Source: Romanomermis culicivorax (Eukaryota > Nematoda > Enoplea > Mermithida > Mermithidae). From it: 64,000 nucleotides of DNA. Under the pieces are notes generated by a model. The model had not been told where the DNA came from. It did not search any database and worked only from the letters and a program-made list of their open reading frames with translations. The translations under genes and the position numbers were made by a program. Positions 11,251-21,879 of this stretch are shown piece by piece. Each line of letters starts with the position of its first letter. The first letter of the stretch is position 1. Location: the NCBI GenBank assembly GCA_963922205.1, contig CAWUHX010000129.1, positions 124,001-188,000 of the forward strand. Reading direction: 5' to 3'.

Positions 11251-12739
11251 GGTTGTTTCAATTCATTTTGTTCATTGGATTTCGGAAATCTGCAGAATGC
11301 TCAGACTGAAATACAGTTTTTCGTGTTTTTAGTATGATGCTGGAAATAAAGTATAATACGATTAGTACAGGGTGTTCCAAAAACTGCCTGCCTAAGCGTT
11401 TGTAATACCTCCACCAGCTAAACTATAGTATTCTTGCTTTGCGATTTACACTACACACTCATTTGCAGTAAATCGTAGTTTTTTTTTATCAAATTTTACG
11501 TTACATAAAAATTGAGTGATCCTAGGCTATTTTTATCTAAAACTTACTGAAAATATGCCATAGAAAATAAATTTCTGGTTTCTGAGCTATTTTTTCATTA
11601 TGAAGCCACTGGTAGATCTAAAATATATCAAAGCTATGGAAGCTGAATTTTTTAAAATCTCTTATCAAACAATTTGTATTCACAATTACCTAGTGAGAAA
11701 TGGGAACATTTCTACATGTTATGTTTAGATATCTGCTTAGATCAAAGACGTCAGCAATATAACTAAAAAGATCTATTGGTTTGTACTCAACTAATTATGG
11801 TAGGTCATTCAAAGGAGCATCCTATAGGTAACCAGCTGAACACAGTGCAGCAGTTCTTCAGAAGAACTAAACACAACCTTCAGTCACTAATTAGTAACTG
11901 GAATGACACACTTGCAATCGAAAAGCAATAAGGATTGCCCCAGATGCTTCCTACAGGCTAACACAAAAATACTAGGGACTCACTTTAATAATATCCAAGT
12001 AGACTAGAGTCCTGTCTATGGTAATGGTCCCAATAATTTGGCGCCCACTTCCGCTCAGTGCGTGAGCAACAATAATATCAATAACAATAATTATTAGTAT
12101 CCATATTTTGTAAACTCTTTTCTAGGTCGAATTGTGGCTTTGCCCTATCCGCCAATTTTGCATAGATGTGGGATGACTGCTACCGTAAGTACATCCACAA
12201 CATGCACAAAGAACTCTCTAGAGTTCAAGAGATATTTTAATTGTAGAGGCAAGTCAAAGGTTAAATTTTTGCTGAATTTTGGGACGAAAAAATTCTTGCT
12301 CACTTTGAAAAGTTACTATGTGGCTCGGGTCAAAGACTTATCTGTCTGAGATCTAGCATTTTTTGGATAAGGTATAACCCCCTATCGCAACCCTAACTCT
12401 TACAAATGTATGCTTCAAGTTAGACCGAATTTTTCTGATTCGCTGTGCATATAATTGGCATAGAACTGCGGAGACGTTCATGAAGACGTGACTTTAGACG
12501 TCTCAATTTTTGGCATAAATATTCCTCTCGTCATTTATGAGCTTGTATAAATCAAAAATACAAATTTTTTATTTCTTTTATTCATTTCTTTAAAATCTCG
12601 CTGACCTGTTTAAAAACACACTTGGGGAAAAAACAAAATTCCGAATTTGCAACGAAATTTCAATGTCGAATTTGTAGCAGCCTGAAAAATCAAAAATATA
12701 TCAGCTGTTGATTTCGTGAACAAAGTTAGCACCGAACTC
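11251..12739. other. no gene supported; possible transposon end at 11369
   Basis: ACAGGGTGTTCCAAAAACTG at about 11369 has the look of a transposon terminus common in animal genomes, but no partner terminus was found. A 71-codon plus-strand frame at 12134-12349 has no recognisable domain. Confidence 0.35.
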
Positions 12740-12754
12740 CAAAGCGCATTGCCC

Positions 12755-12960
12755 ACACATGGCAATTTTGTATACGATTGAGGAATGAGATAGTGTGATC
12801 AGTCGATTGAAAATGACCAGGTCTTTAAAATTACAAATCAGATGTTGGAAAAACATCCGATCATATGATTCAATGTGCTATATATGCTATAACAAATCTG
12901 TAGAAGGATTTCACTTCTGGGCAAATCTGTGCTGTTGGATGGGATTCCGGTCACCCACAT
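12755..12960 (-). pseudogene. fragment related to 10281-10541
   Basis: Shared nucleotide runs with 10250-10500 (ATTGAAAATGACC/CACTGAAAGACAAT, AAGGATTTCACTTCTGG/AAGGGTTTCACTGCTGG) and the conserved peptide pattern T-H-x-I-S-F...C-H-x-W on the minus strand. Several stops are present. Confidence 0.35.
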
Positions 12961-13401
12961 CTATATGTGACAACATATTCAAATTTCCATGCGTTCGAGT
13001 GAGCTTACTGTAGAATTGTTGCAGTGAAGTTAACCGAATCTGCTAACAGCTCACTGTTTTAATATTTTTCGAATTCTCATGTTTCGGTACTTGTTTGAAC
13101 TCCAAGTTTTGATCAGATTCAACTAAACCATATCAGAAACGAATTGTCACTCTATCACAAAGTCTTGATATTGAAATGACATTATGTATAAAGCTATAAC
13201 GATGCCCTGATTGAGTGTTTATCCCACTACTGCGTTCTCATGATTCCGTGTTCAAGTTGTTAATGGCAGAATTACTTTGTTCAACACTTCATTATAGACC
13301 CAAAGGGGAGCAATAAACCTGCCTTCAATGATTTTAATGTATTATATACTGTAAAGTGAAAATTCCTGGCCATGGAATTGATTTTTTTACCATATTTTCA
13401 G

Positions 13402-14924
13402 AAACAATTTATTCCACCGTTCAAGAAAGTAATCTCATCAAATTGCTTACCGCTTTAGCCAACGAAAGACTCGGAGAAAAATCCGACTCAGTGAAATTCA
13501 AATTTTGGAAATGCATAAACCCAGCCGGTGCCGAACCAAGAAAATACGCAAAATGTTTGGTAAGGTTAATGAGGACTAAAAACGTGAAAAATTTCGCCCC
13601 AAAGTCCGCCGACGAACTTTTAGCCCACGATTTGGCTTTGATGAGCGAGTTTAAGGAAAAAAGTAAAGTTATCCGGAAATTGAGATTCAATTTGTTGACG
13701 GTGCACGATAAAGAAGTTCAATCACGAAAAATTGCCACAAATACCATAGATGATCAAGATAGAGGTCAAAAATTCATAGACGATCAATTAGAAAGGTTTC
13801 AATACATGCTCAATAAATTGAACTTGAAGGAAGATCGAGTATTAAATATTTTGAACCAAGTTTCCAATTTGTCCCGTTATATAGCTGATCGTTTCCCCAA
13901 GTCCAGGTTCGCCTTATCGACAACTAAAAATGAGGCACGTTATCAGGGATCGACTTCTTCCGCAAGGATTTTGTCGCCCAGATTTTTTACCATGGAAGAC
14001 GACGGTGGTACTGACGACCAGTGGACACTGCTATCGCCCGACTTATTCAGTTTGTACGAAAATAATAAAACCAACAACATACTGTCGCTGCCCAGTTTAA
14101 TTGAGGATGTGCCCACACCCGAAAAATCCTTCTGGTGGAAATTCATAGCCGAAACCGTGAGTACAGTGAAAGACGACGTCAGGATCCTTTCGTGGAATAG
14201 AAGCCTGGAAATCCTGTACAAGGAATACGGTATGGACGACGTTACAGTAAGAAACAAGATAAGCAAGTTTTTCGATATGCTAGACGACTGGCAACTAAAA
14301 GATTTAGGCGGCAAAGGGTATACTGTATTAAAAGATTTTCAGTATAATACACTGCATAGAAATAAAACAGCCCATTACAAAATGGTAGGAAAATTGACCA
14401 TGAAACGAGCTTTAGAAGAAGCTGTTTTGAACATCGCCCGTGGCCGTAGTCATAGCATCGGGAATGGCCGTCGACGACGGAAGCGTGCCCTAGCTGCCGG
14501 ATGCATCCTAAAACCAAGTGTGGGCAACGTCATCATTTTCACCCACTTCATCGTTTCGTACATTATCCTGTGCCCAGCAGCTTTGGGCATTTTCATTTTA
14601 GGTTCCTTGGTCTTGACGCCCTTCATCCTCACACCGTACGTCCTTTTCCCTTTCATTTTGTCACCCTACGTTTTAGTGCCCGTCATCTTAAGTCCGCATG
14701 CCCTGGCGCCCACTATCCTATCTCCGGGCGTTCTTAGTCCGTTCATTTTGGACCCAAATGTCCTATCGCCTACAATTTTGTCCCCATTCGTCTTATGCCC
14801 GTTCATTCTGAGCCCGTCGTGCTTGAGTCCTGTGATATTGAGCCCTGGCGTTTTGTCACCAGCCATTTTGTCGCCAAGTTGTTTGAGCCCGTCCATATTG
14901 TCGCCATGTGCTTTGTGCGGTTGA
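13402..14924 (+). CDS. mlt-10-like: MLT-10-like moulting-cycle protein, large exon
   Basis: This is a nematode-specific family needed for ecdysis, presumably acting in the secretory route or the cuticle. A clear acceptor (TACCATATTTTCAG, ending 13401) shows that the frame open from 13356 begins as an internal exon at 13402; a signal-peptide exon should lie upstream and was not found. The ~507 codons read in order: a charged helical domain (moulting-cycle domain, PF04870 type), a tetrabasic site RRRRKR at residues 372-377 counted from 13356, a hydrophobic stretch, then about 110 residues of a 10-residue repeat (SPFILSPYVL, SPVILSPGVL...) typical of MLT-10. The frame stops at TGA 14922-14924 after ..SPCALCG, but GTGCG|GTTGAG at about 14913-14921 is a possible donor, so the true C terminus may be spliced to a further exon. 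GC content and codon use are higher than in flanking DNA, as expected for a live gene. Confidence 0.85.
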
Positions 14925-15640
14925 GATTTTGATTTTTTGTTTTAAAGATTGAAGATTGGTATGATAAAGTTTCATTTTTCATAATTCAATAGCGAACTTG
15001 AAGATCACGTTTAATCAGGGCGCGGTAAGCTGCTCTATATCGGAACAGATGCAATATAGACATGGAAAACGAAAATTTGAAATCGGTACATGTCAACAAA
15101 GAAAAAGGCTGTGAACCGGACACCAGCACAGACACTAGCTTATCTTTTTAAATGTTTATCTCCAGTGAGTTGAAAGCCAGTGCTACATGTATAGGGATTA
15201 TGTTCGACAGATTTTGATGAATTACTTACTGTAGGTGGAAAATTTCTTGATAACATTGCAGGTTAGCGAAAGTACAGCCTTTGGTCGCAACATTGGACCG
15301 AAGATTATTGGTCGTTTATCGTCAGTATTCAATTCAGAGACAACTGAATACAGGTTTAGATGCTAGATAATTGCTTAGTGAGAAAATAATCAAGATTTGT
15401 AGAAAGAGCCTCGTTTTTCTTGTTGGAAGAAGAGTAAAAAGAATGCGACGAAATTTGACTCCAAATATGTTATGAACATTTTTCAGCTAAAATTATAGCT
15501 AAAATTAGATTTTCATTTTCAGCATCGCACGTCGAATTTATTTGTGCATGCTTGCTTAAATCAATGAATACTATTTGGAAAGTTGTACATGTGAGAAAAA
15601 ACATTGGAATTAATCACGGATCGCGTAGTCGAAATTTAGG
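14925..15640. other. downstream flank of the mlt-10-like exon
   Basis: No coding block or repeat that I can support. Any terminal exon of the mlt-10-like gene would have to lie here or beyond the transposon nest. Confidence 0.4.
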
Positions 15641-15767
15641 CATAATTGCAGATGGCGGACCCGTACTTTCTACACACACACGCTAAGTATAGGAGGGTCG
15701 GCCGACCATATTTTCTACAGGTAATGCAAAGTACGGTGCGACGTACTTTCTACGGCAACGTCTCCCT

Positions 15768-16665
15768 AGACCCACTGTCTCACCAGGCCCACCGGCTCAG
15801 TAAACCCAATGTCTCATTAGGCCCACCGAAAGGGTGTCATTAATCCCACCGGAATTCTCAGTAGACCCACTGCGCCAATCAGAGGTGTCTCACAAGACCC
15901 ACTATTAAATTTGTTGCATTATTCCCACTGTCTCACATGGCCCACTAGTATAAAATTCGAGTAATGCGCAATATTTTTCAATCAGGTGAAATATTATATA
16001 AATACAAAGGAACATGACTGTTTCAGCATTATATAACAATCAACGAGTTAAGCATTATGAAACAAGCGAGCAAATATGCAAATCAGGTCTTTGTCAGGAA
16101 TCTAAAAAAAGATTTCCAAAAAAACTTAACGTCTCATGTCCAAAAATGGCATAATATGTGGTATGACAAAGATATTCGTAGTACTGTTTATTTTTGGATG
16201 TAGTATTATTTGTTAGTTTCACGAAATTATCCGTTTGTTAGTAATATTAGCAATGAATTACGGTCCAGCGAATTTTGTTTTAACACGATTTATGAACTCC
16301 AAAATGTTAGTCTGTGAAGCTGATATTAATGGAGAATCTTTTTATCGTTTCAAAAGAAATCGCAAAAGCGATTAAGTGATGGTATATTAAGTGAATACTA
16401 TGAGTGTCGTAATTGTATCAATGCGCTTGACATTGTATCAATTGTATCAATGCGCTTGACTTGACGCTTGAATTTTACTAGTGGGCCATGTGAGACAGTG
16501 GGAATAACGCAACAAATTTAATAGTGGGTCTAGTGATACACCTCTGATCGACGCAGTGGGTCTACTGAGAATTCCGGTGGGATTAATGACACACTTTCGG
16601 TGGGCCTAGTGAGACATTGGGTTTACTGAACTGGTGGGCCTAGTGGGACAGTGGGTCTAGCGTGG
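15768..16665 (+). mobile_element. foldback/MULE element B with GGCCCAC-word TIRs
   Basis: Left array 15768-15949 reads CCCACTGTCTCACCAGGCCC.., and the right array 16480-16665 is its near-exact inverse (GTGGGCCTAGTGAGACATTG). Words alternate CCCACTG / TCTCAYTAG / GGCCCACCG. The ~530-bp core carries MULE N-terminal coding sequence (see 16253-16470). It interrupts the left arm of element D. Confidence 0.8.
16253..16470 (+). pseudogene. MULE FLYWCH-type N-terminal fragment in element B
   Basis: The frame NFVLTRFMNSKMLVCEADIN followed by FYRFKRNRKS (to 16377), then after a one-base shift DGILSEYYECRNCI (about 16385-16430). This parallels the start of MULE A (FTKFRASTLLVCES.., YFECNNCA at 1625-1780), so both derive from one transposase lineage. 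Only the N terminus is left. Confidence 0.65.
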
Positions 16666-16734
16666 CACAATCCTTTCTACACATTTGTGCACAAAGTTCG
16701 GTGAGGACCATGGTCGCTGAGACCAGCCGTACTT

Positions 16735-17873
16735 TCTACATGCTCTAAAAATAGAATTCAATAAAAATTATCCAAAACTTCAGACTGCGGTTTTATGACT
16801 AATATTAATCGAATTTTCATAATTATTTTTTATCAGATACAGCTCGACAGCAGCTTTCGAAAGACATAAAACATGTCATTGCCACATAATTGGTCATCAA
16901 TATGCAAATTAGATTCCAAACATAAAATGGAATAAAAATGATTAGAAAGTTGAGGCTGCAGTTTTGTAGCTAAATTTAACAGATTTCAGCAATTATTTTT
17001 TCATTAGATACAGCTTGGCAACAGCTTTCAATTAGTATATAACACATCATATATAATTCAGTGATTTCTTCCAAGTTATGCAAATTAGATATATATACAG
17101 AGTTGGTCAGTTAATTATCCTCAAGATTTTTTATTTCAAGTTTTTTTAATAAGAACTCAAAAATGATGACACACTAATGCAGATGAGTAGACACATTTTG
17201 AGGATGATATAATTTTTTGCATTGGGACTGTATTTTTTAGTCTCCTGCTTTTTGGTTACTAGCAATACTCTTATTTTTAATGTATAGGCTAGATGGGAGA
17301 CCCTGTCTCCCGTGCATTACTTTGAAATCAAAAACGATTTTTACTTCAATAACAATCAATGAGCCACGTGCTCCTAACAGGGACTTCTCTCAGCAATATG
17401 GCACAACATATTTTGAAAAGCTAAATTACAAGTTTGGCCGAATCTTTCTTGCCACATGAATTCATCCAAGTGTTCGGCAACCATGGGTTCCAAAGTTCCA
17501 TTCATTTTCTTAAATGCCCTTTTTGACTGATTCCAGTAATTTTTGATATCGTAAGTGTGAACGCCAATAATCGAATCTCGAAAATTTTGACTGTGGTTCC
17601 CAGTTTGATAAATGTGATTTCGATTTGGAATTTGATTGATTCCATTGTAAGCTGCCCAGCTTTTTCCCTTATGTATTTATTTATGTTTTAAATATAATTT
17701 GCATATTTGTGACCAATTAAGTGTCAATGACATGTAACATGTTTTTCGAAAGCTCTTGTTGAGCTGTATCTGATAAAAAAATTATTATGAAAATTCGATA
17801 AATATTAGCCATAAAACCGCAGCCTAAAGTTTTGGATAATTTTTATTGAATTCTATTTTTAGAACATGTAGAG
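16735..17873 (-). mobile_element. Merlin (IS1595/ISXO2-like) relic E with ~175-bp inverted arms
   Basis: The left arm 16735-16915 (CTAAAAATAGAATTCAATAA.., GCGGTTTTATG, CAGATACAGCTCGACA, ATATGCAAATTAG) is matched inverted by 17690-17873. A further diverged direct copy of the left arm lies at 16925-17095. The core holds an ISXO2-like transposase fragment (17374-17670, minus). The element sits inside D next to element C. Confidence 0.7.
17374..17670 (-). pseudogene. ISXO2-like (DDE) transposase C-terminal fragment
   Basis: The minus-strand frame from 17670 reads KGKSWAAYNGI..., NRNHIYQTGNHSQNF, HTYDIKNYWNQSKRAFKKM and EHLDEFMWQERFG, ending at TAG 17374-17376. The order (SW.AY..I, H....F, HT..IE/IK..W...K, YLDEFMWR.R) is that of the IS1595/ISXO2-type domain (PF12762) used by animal Merlin transposons. 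There is no start codon; the frame is closed by a stop just upstream, so this is the surviving C-terminal third. Confidence 0.75.
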
Positions 17874-17879
17874 GTTTAG

Positions 17880-19060
17880 GTCTAAAACAGCGGTTCCTAA
17901 AACAGCATTTCCTAAAACAGCGTTTCCTAAAACAGCGTTTCCTAAAACAGCGGATTCCTAAAACAGCGTTTCCTAAAACAGCCGATTCCTAAAACAGCGT
18001 TTCCTAAAACAGCGTTTTCCTAAAACAGCGTTTCCTAAAACAGCGTTTTCCTAAAACAGCGGTTCCTAGTATATGATATATGGGCACAATTTGTCATTCA
18101 GTTTCTTTACACTAGATCGCTGTTGAAAAAGTTTATTTTGCTCAGATCGTGCTTTTATAAATGAAGAGTGTCTGTTTTTGTTACATGATAAACGAACATT
18201 GACTAACCATTAACTTAGTAAATATGTAGTCATTGGCGTATATCCACTATCTTTGCAATTGTTCTCCAACGACGTGTCTTATCCGTATGCAAATGCATGG
18301 GGGTTTAATCATTGCGAAATCCGCTATTTTTCATTCAAAATGGAAAAAGTGTCAATTGATGCGAAGCAAAATTTTAGTAGCTTTTTATTTTTTTGGGCAA
18401 AAAATGCAGATTTTTGTAGACTTTTGAAAAAAAACTGTTTTTTCAAATGCAAACGTATTTGGCGGGTGGTCATGATGTCCACGAATAATTGGATTATTAT
18501 TTTCGATATTTGTCCAAAGTCTTCCCTTGCAGCCTGTTTTTGTACAGCGCCAAATCGTTTTTTCGGGCTTTCGGTAATCAATTCTATAACAATAGCCAGC
18601 TAAGCTTAAACATTCACTTTTTTTCTGAGTCTTAAACACGTCCATTTTCAAAAAACAGTTATTAATAAATGAAAAAGTGACTAACACTCGCACAATACGT
18701 ACACACTTCACTTTACAGCACTTCTGGAGGTAGCTTTGCAACGTGGGAAACACATCATTGTGATTTAACACATATCTTTTTAATGTAGGAAAACGCTGTT
18801 TTAGGAATCCGCTGTTTTAGGAAACGCTGTTTTAGGAATCCGCTGTTTTAGGAAACGCTGTTTTAGGAATCCACTGTTTTAGGAAACGCTGTTTTAGGAA
18901 TCCGCTGTTTTAGGAAACGCTGTTTTAGGAATCCGCTGTTTTACGAACCGCTGTTTTAGGAATCCGCTGTTTTAGGAAATGCTGTTTTAGGAAACGCTCT
19001 TTTAGGAAACGCTCTTTTAGGAAACGCTGTTTTAGGAAACGCTGTTTTAGGAATACGCCC
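17880..19060 (-). mobile_element. foldback/MULE element C with CCTAAAACAGCG-word TIRs
   Basis: The left array (17884-18070, about 12 copies of CCTAAAACAGCGTTT with GGATT/CCGATT variants) and the right array (18787-19058, about 18 inverted copies, many alternating GGAATCC and GGAAACG linkers) flank a ~700-bp core. The core encodes a FLYWCH-type protein on the minus strand. The architecture equals that of elements A and B with a third, unrelated word. Confidence 0.8.
18385..18771 (-). CDS. FLYWCH-type zinc-finger ORF of element C (MULE N-terminal domain)
   Basis: A 128-codon open frame. Residues about 55-105 show LSLAGYCYRIDYR, IWRCTKTGCKGRLWT and RGHHDHPPN, the C-x4-C...H-x-H pattern of FLYWCH DNA-binding modules at the N terminus of MULE transposases. 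No catalytic block follows: the frame runs into a lysine/phenylalanine-rich end (18385-18430). The first ~45 residues look non-conserved, so the true start is uncertain. It is either a truncated transposase or a small stand-alone DNA-binding protein that could bind the terminal words. Confidence 0.6.
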   Translation of the reverse strand: MLNHNDVFPTLQSYLQKCCKVKCVRIVRVLVTFSFINNCFLKMDVFKTQKKSECLSLAGYCYRIDYRKPEKTIWRCTKTGCKGRLWTNIENNNPIIRGHHDHPPNTFAFEKTVFFQKSTKICIFCPKK

Positions 19061-19499
19061 CGGTTGATCTCACCCTGGTCCTCACCGTACTTTGTGCACA
19101 AATGTCTGCATTACCTGTAGAAAATATGGTCGGCGGACCCATCTATACTTAGCGTGTGAGTAGAAAGTATAGGTCCGCCAAACTGCGATTATGCCGAAAT
19201 TTTAACATCCTTCTCTGCATTTTCCATCATTTTCATATAAGTTTCTGTACATGTTCGAATATTGAGTGGAAAATATCCAATGGCTTGTACCAGGATGGTT
19301 CAAAGAACGACTCATCATTGGTTTTTTTTTGTATCTTCAGTTTCTCAAGCTGGTATTCGAGTTTTGCTTACAATATAGGCTATCGACTCTTGTTTCTCAG
19401 CTTAAAATTTTATATCTATAATCACAGCATACAATAACAGTGCTTATTCCTATGAGAATCCTTAGAATAATAGGACAAGCAAAATCGTAGGATTTTTAC

Positions 19500-19660
19500 C
19501 TCTGGGGCCGTATTCATAAAAGAGGCTATAGTCTAAAGTATAGACCGAGCTAAAGCCTATAGACTGGTTTACATTTATACCCGGCTAAAGTCTGTATTCA
19601 TAAGAGATTTCTTTGACTGTCTAAATGCAGACCGGTCTATAGACTTTAGCCCGTTAGAAA
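19500..19660. repeat. short palindromic repeat
   Basis: GAGCTAAAGCCTATAGACTG (about 19546) is matched inverted by GGGCTAAAGTCTATAGACCG (read from about 19652), and GTATTCATAA occurs at both 19509 and 19590. It resembles a small MITE or hairpin-type interspersed repeat. No coding. Confidence 0.55.
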
Positions 19661-21393
19661 AAGGAAGAACTGTGATATTACTAATAAAATCGAATATTAG
19701 TAGCCATAACTCTATAAATAATTACGATAGAAATTTTTGAAAGATATTTTTGTGTTGGTCCCAAGGAGATCTACAGATTGATGCCTAGTTTGTCACATTC
19801 TGGAACAAAAAACTTAAATGCCCAGAAAAAATGCTTCCCAAACCTTAAATTTAAATCCAAAATGTTCAAATATGCTATATTGCTATAATATTTCCTATAT
19901 TTCCTAATTGCTCGATCAAATATTTTATCATCATTATATCTTCCAAAAACTTTTATATGCGATAGGATAGTCATTGAAGTCTCCTCGCTGATAAATGTTC
20001 AGAATAATGTTGATATTTGTAAAAAAATTCCACTTTCGAGCAATGGAGAGAAAAGTAAGATAAAATTATATGCCTTTCATGTTTTAAATGAAGCATAGAA
20101 GTAAAAAATACTCCAAAATATTATGTTGATTATTGAACAAAATATATAAGCGTAGCCATTCCTCAGTTCCAAGTCTGAATAATTTCAGTTAAAATCTTTT
20201 TTTTCATATTATTTTTAACACAGAGTAACACACACAGGCAAAAAACAAAAACAACGTGCTGGCAACCTAAAAAAAGGCAAAGACACTATGGCCTAGTTAT
20301 GTATTACGAGGTTGAGGAAAGCAGCCCACACTAGAAACAGAAATTCATAAATTTATTGCATACTTCATCTGGTAATCTGTTCTTTAAAATTCTCATTTGG
20401 CATTGTAATAGGTTAGTAAAGGCGACATAATTTGGTACTTTTTCATCCCTTTGAGTTTTGTATATATGGAATTTAGCAAAAATTAAGACTTTGGATTCGT
20501 GTTATCCTCAGTAAAGGATTCGTGTTATTCTCAGTAAATTCATGTTTTCCTCAGTAAAGCATTTTAATTAGGAAATTAAATTTAATTTTTAGTTTGATGC
20601 CCATCTTTCAGGGCCTAGATAGCTTGAAAGCTAAAAGTCCATCTTTCAGGACCTAGATATAACCCTCTTCAGGGTCTAAAAACACCTGAGGGGTGTTTGG
20701 GGTTTCCAAGTTGAAACCCATACTTGTGTCGCCCATCTTTCGGGGCCAAGATGCCCCATTCGGGTCTACATACTGAGTTGGAGCCACTTATTTTATTGGG
20801 GCAGCTCCAACTAGATAATACCAGAGAAACTTCCTGTCTGTCCACCAATGCCTTTTTCTATGCAAATTTTTTGAGAAAAATGTACCCTCAGGAAAGAGAG
20901 AAAAATAAAAATATGCAGATTTGCTATTGAAAATTTGAATTTGGCTATTCTGATAATTTTAAATTCTAGAGAAAATGTAAAGATAAAAACAGGGGGAATA
21001 ATTATGAATTAACTTTTTTCCCCTCAAAGTTCCTATCCCTGATTCTCCACTTAACCAATTCAATTGGATGATTTTATCGAGCTCCTAAAAAGACTGTTAA
21101 GGAAACATAAAAAATATATATTAATAAGAAAAAAACAAATTTGTTACTCCAACCACCTGAATTTACTTTGAACTTTGAGCTTTATTTCTTTTGGTCAGCA
21201 GCTGTTTGGACCTGGAATTACGTTGTTCCTTGGTGAGGTCATCTGACCAAGTTGTTGGAGGCTTTTGGTTTTTATTGAAAATTGCCAACTTTTGGACAAA
21301 GCTAGCGATCTTTTGATTATCTTTGAGATTCTTGAAATCAACTTTGAGATTGATCAAATTTGCTCTTCAAGTAGACGCCAACCCAATCAATTT
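19661..21393. other. AT-rich intergenic stretch
   Basis: No supported gene. A degenerate phrase CCATCTTTCAGGRCCTAGATA occurs at about 20601 and 20640 and again, altered, at 20731. A minus-strand frame at 21163-21357 is lysine/glutamine-rich without a recognised domain. Confidence 0.4.
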
Positions 21394-21499
21394 GTTGAGA
21401 GTGGCCGAAAGCAGCCACCTCAACACTGGTGGCCCTTGATGGTCCGTCAAACTCGATGGCGGAGGGATGTTGAGTGTGGCCAAAAGCAGCCACCTCAAC
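21394..21499. repeat. duplicated 31-bp stem-loop upstream of the tRNA-like gene
   Basis: Two near-identical hairpins, 21394-21424 and 21469-21499: GTTGAGwGTGGC-loop-GCCACCTCAAC. They lie 75 bp apart and 37 bp before the tRNA-like sequence. Confidence 0.6.
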
Positions 21500-21535
21500 T
21501 ACGAATTGTTGCAAAAAGAGAGCACCTTTCCTGCT

Positions 21536-21609
21536 GCTCGGTTGGCTCAGTTGGTTAGAGCATGCGGACGGTAGCCGCAAGGTCCAGGGTTCAAGTCCCC
21601 GACTGAGCC
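21536..21609 (+). tRNA. tRNA-like gene or pseudogene, apparent anticodon GGT
   Basis: A 74-nt cloverleaf can be drawn: acceptor GCTCGGT/ACTGAGC (7 bp, one G-T), D arm GCTC/GAGC with loop AGTTGGTTA, anticodon stem TGCGG/CCGCA with loop ACGGTAG, and T arm CAGGG/CCCCG (one A-C mismatch) around TTCAAGT. Pol III A box (TGGCTCAGTTGG) and B box (GGTTCAAGTCC) are intact. Positions 34-36 would be GGT (Thr), but position 33 is C instead of the universal U and the T stem is imperfect. A pseudogene or tRNA-derived SINE head is therefore more likely than a working tRNA. No CCA is encoded and there is no oligo-T terminator immediately after it. Confidence 0.6.
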
Positions 21610-21879
21610 TAACTTTTACTGAAGCTCCGCGTAGCGGGGACAGATTGCCTCAACAAATTGGAACATTCTCCACTATATCTTGAGGTACCAACATTGTCAT
21701 CTTGAAAAATCGTTTAACTTGCCCAATTTTGGTATCTGATGGATCTTTTTTGTCGATTTTGTACAAATCCAGTGGAAAGTTGTATATGCAACTCACCATT
21801 TTCTTGACTCTATGCTCAACAGCTTTAACCACTGGAATCAATAAATTGACGTTCTTCTCCATTTGATCCAGTCAATTTT

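Larger units (their letters stand above)
15648..19190. mobile_element. outer inverted-repeat element D hosting a nest of insertions
   Basis: The left terminus 15648-15735 (GCGGACCCGTACTTTCTAC, ACGCTAAGTATAG, CCGACCATATTTTCTACAGG) is repeated inverted at about 19095-19190. The rest of the left arm (ACATTTGTGCACAAAGTTCGG) is displaced to 16678-16710 by element B. Elements B, E and C all lie inside. No transposase of D's own remains visible. Confidence 0.7.

Noticed and set aside
17884..18070. CCTAAAACAGCG array as telomeric or CRISPR-like repeat
   Set aside because: An inverted partner array lies at 18787-19058 with a FLYWCH ORF between, which makes them transposon termini.
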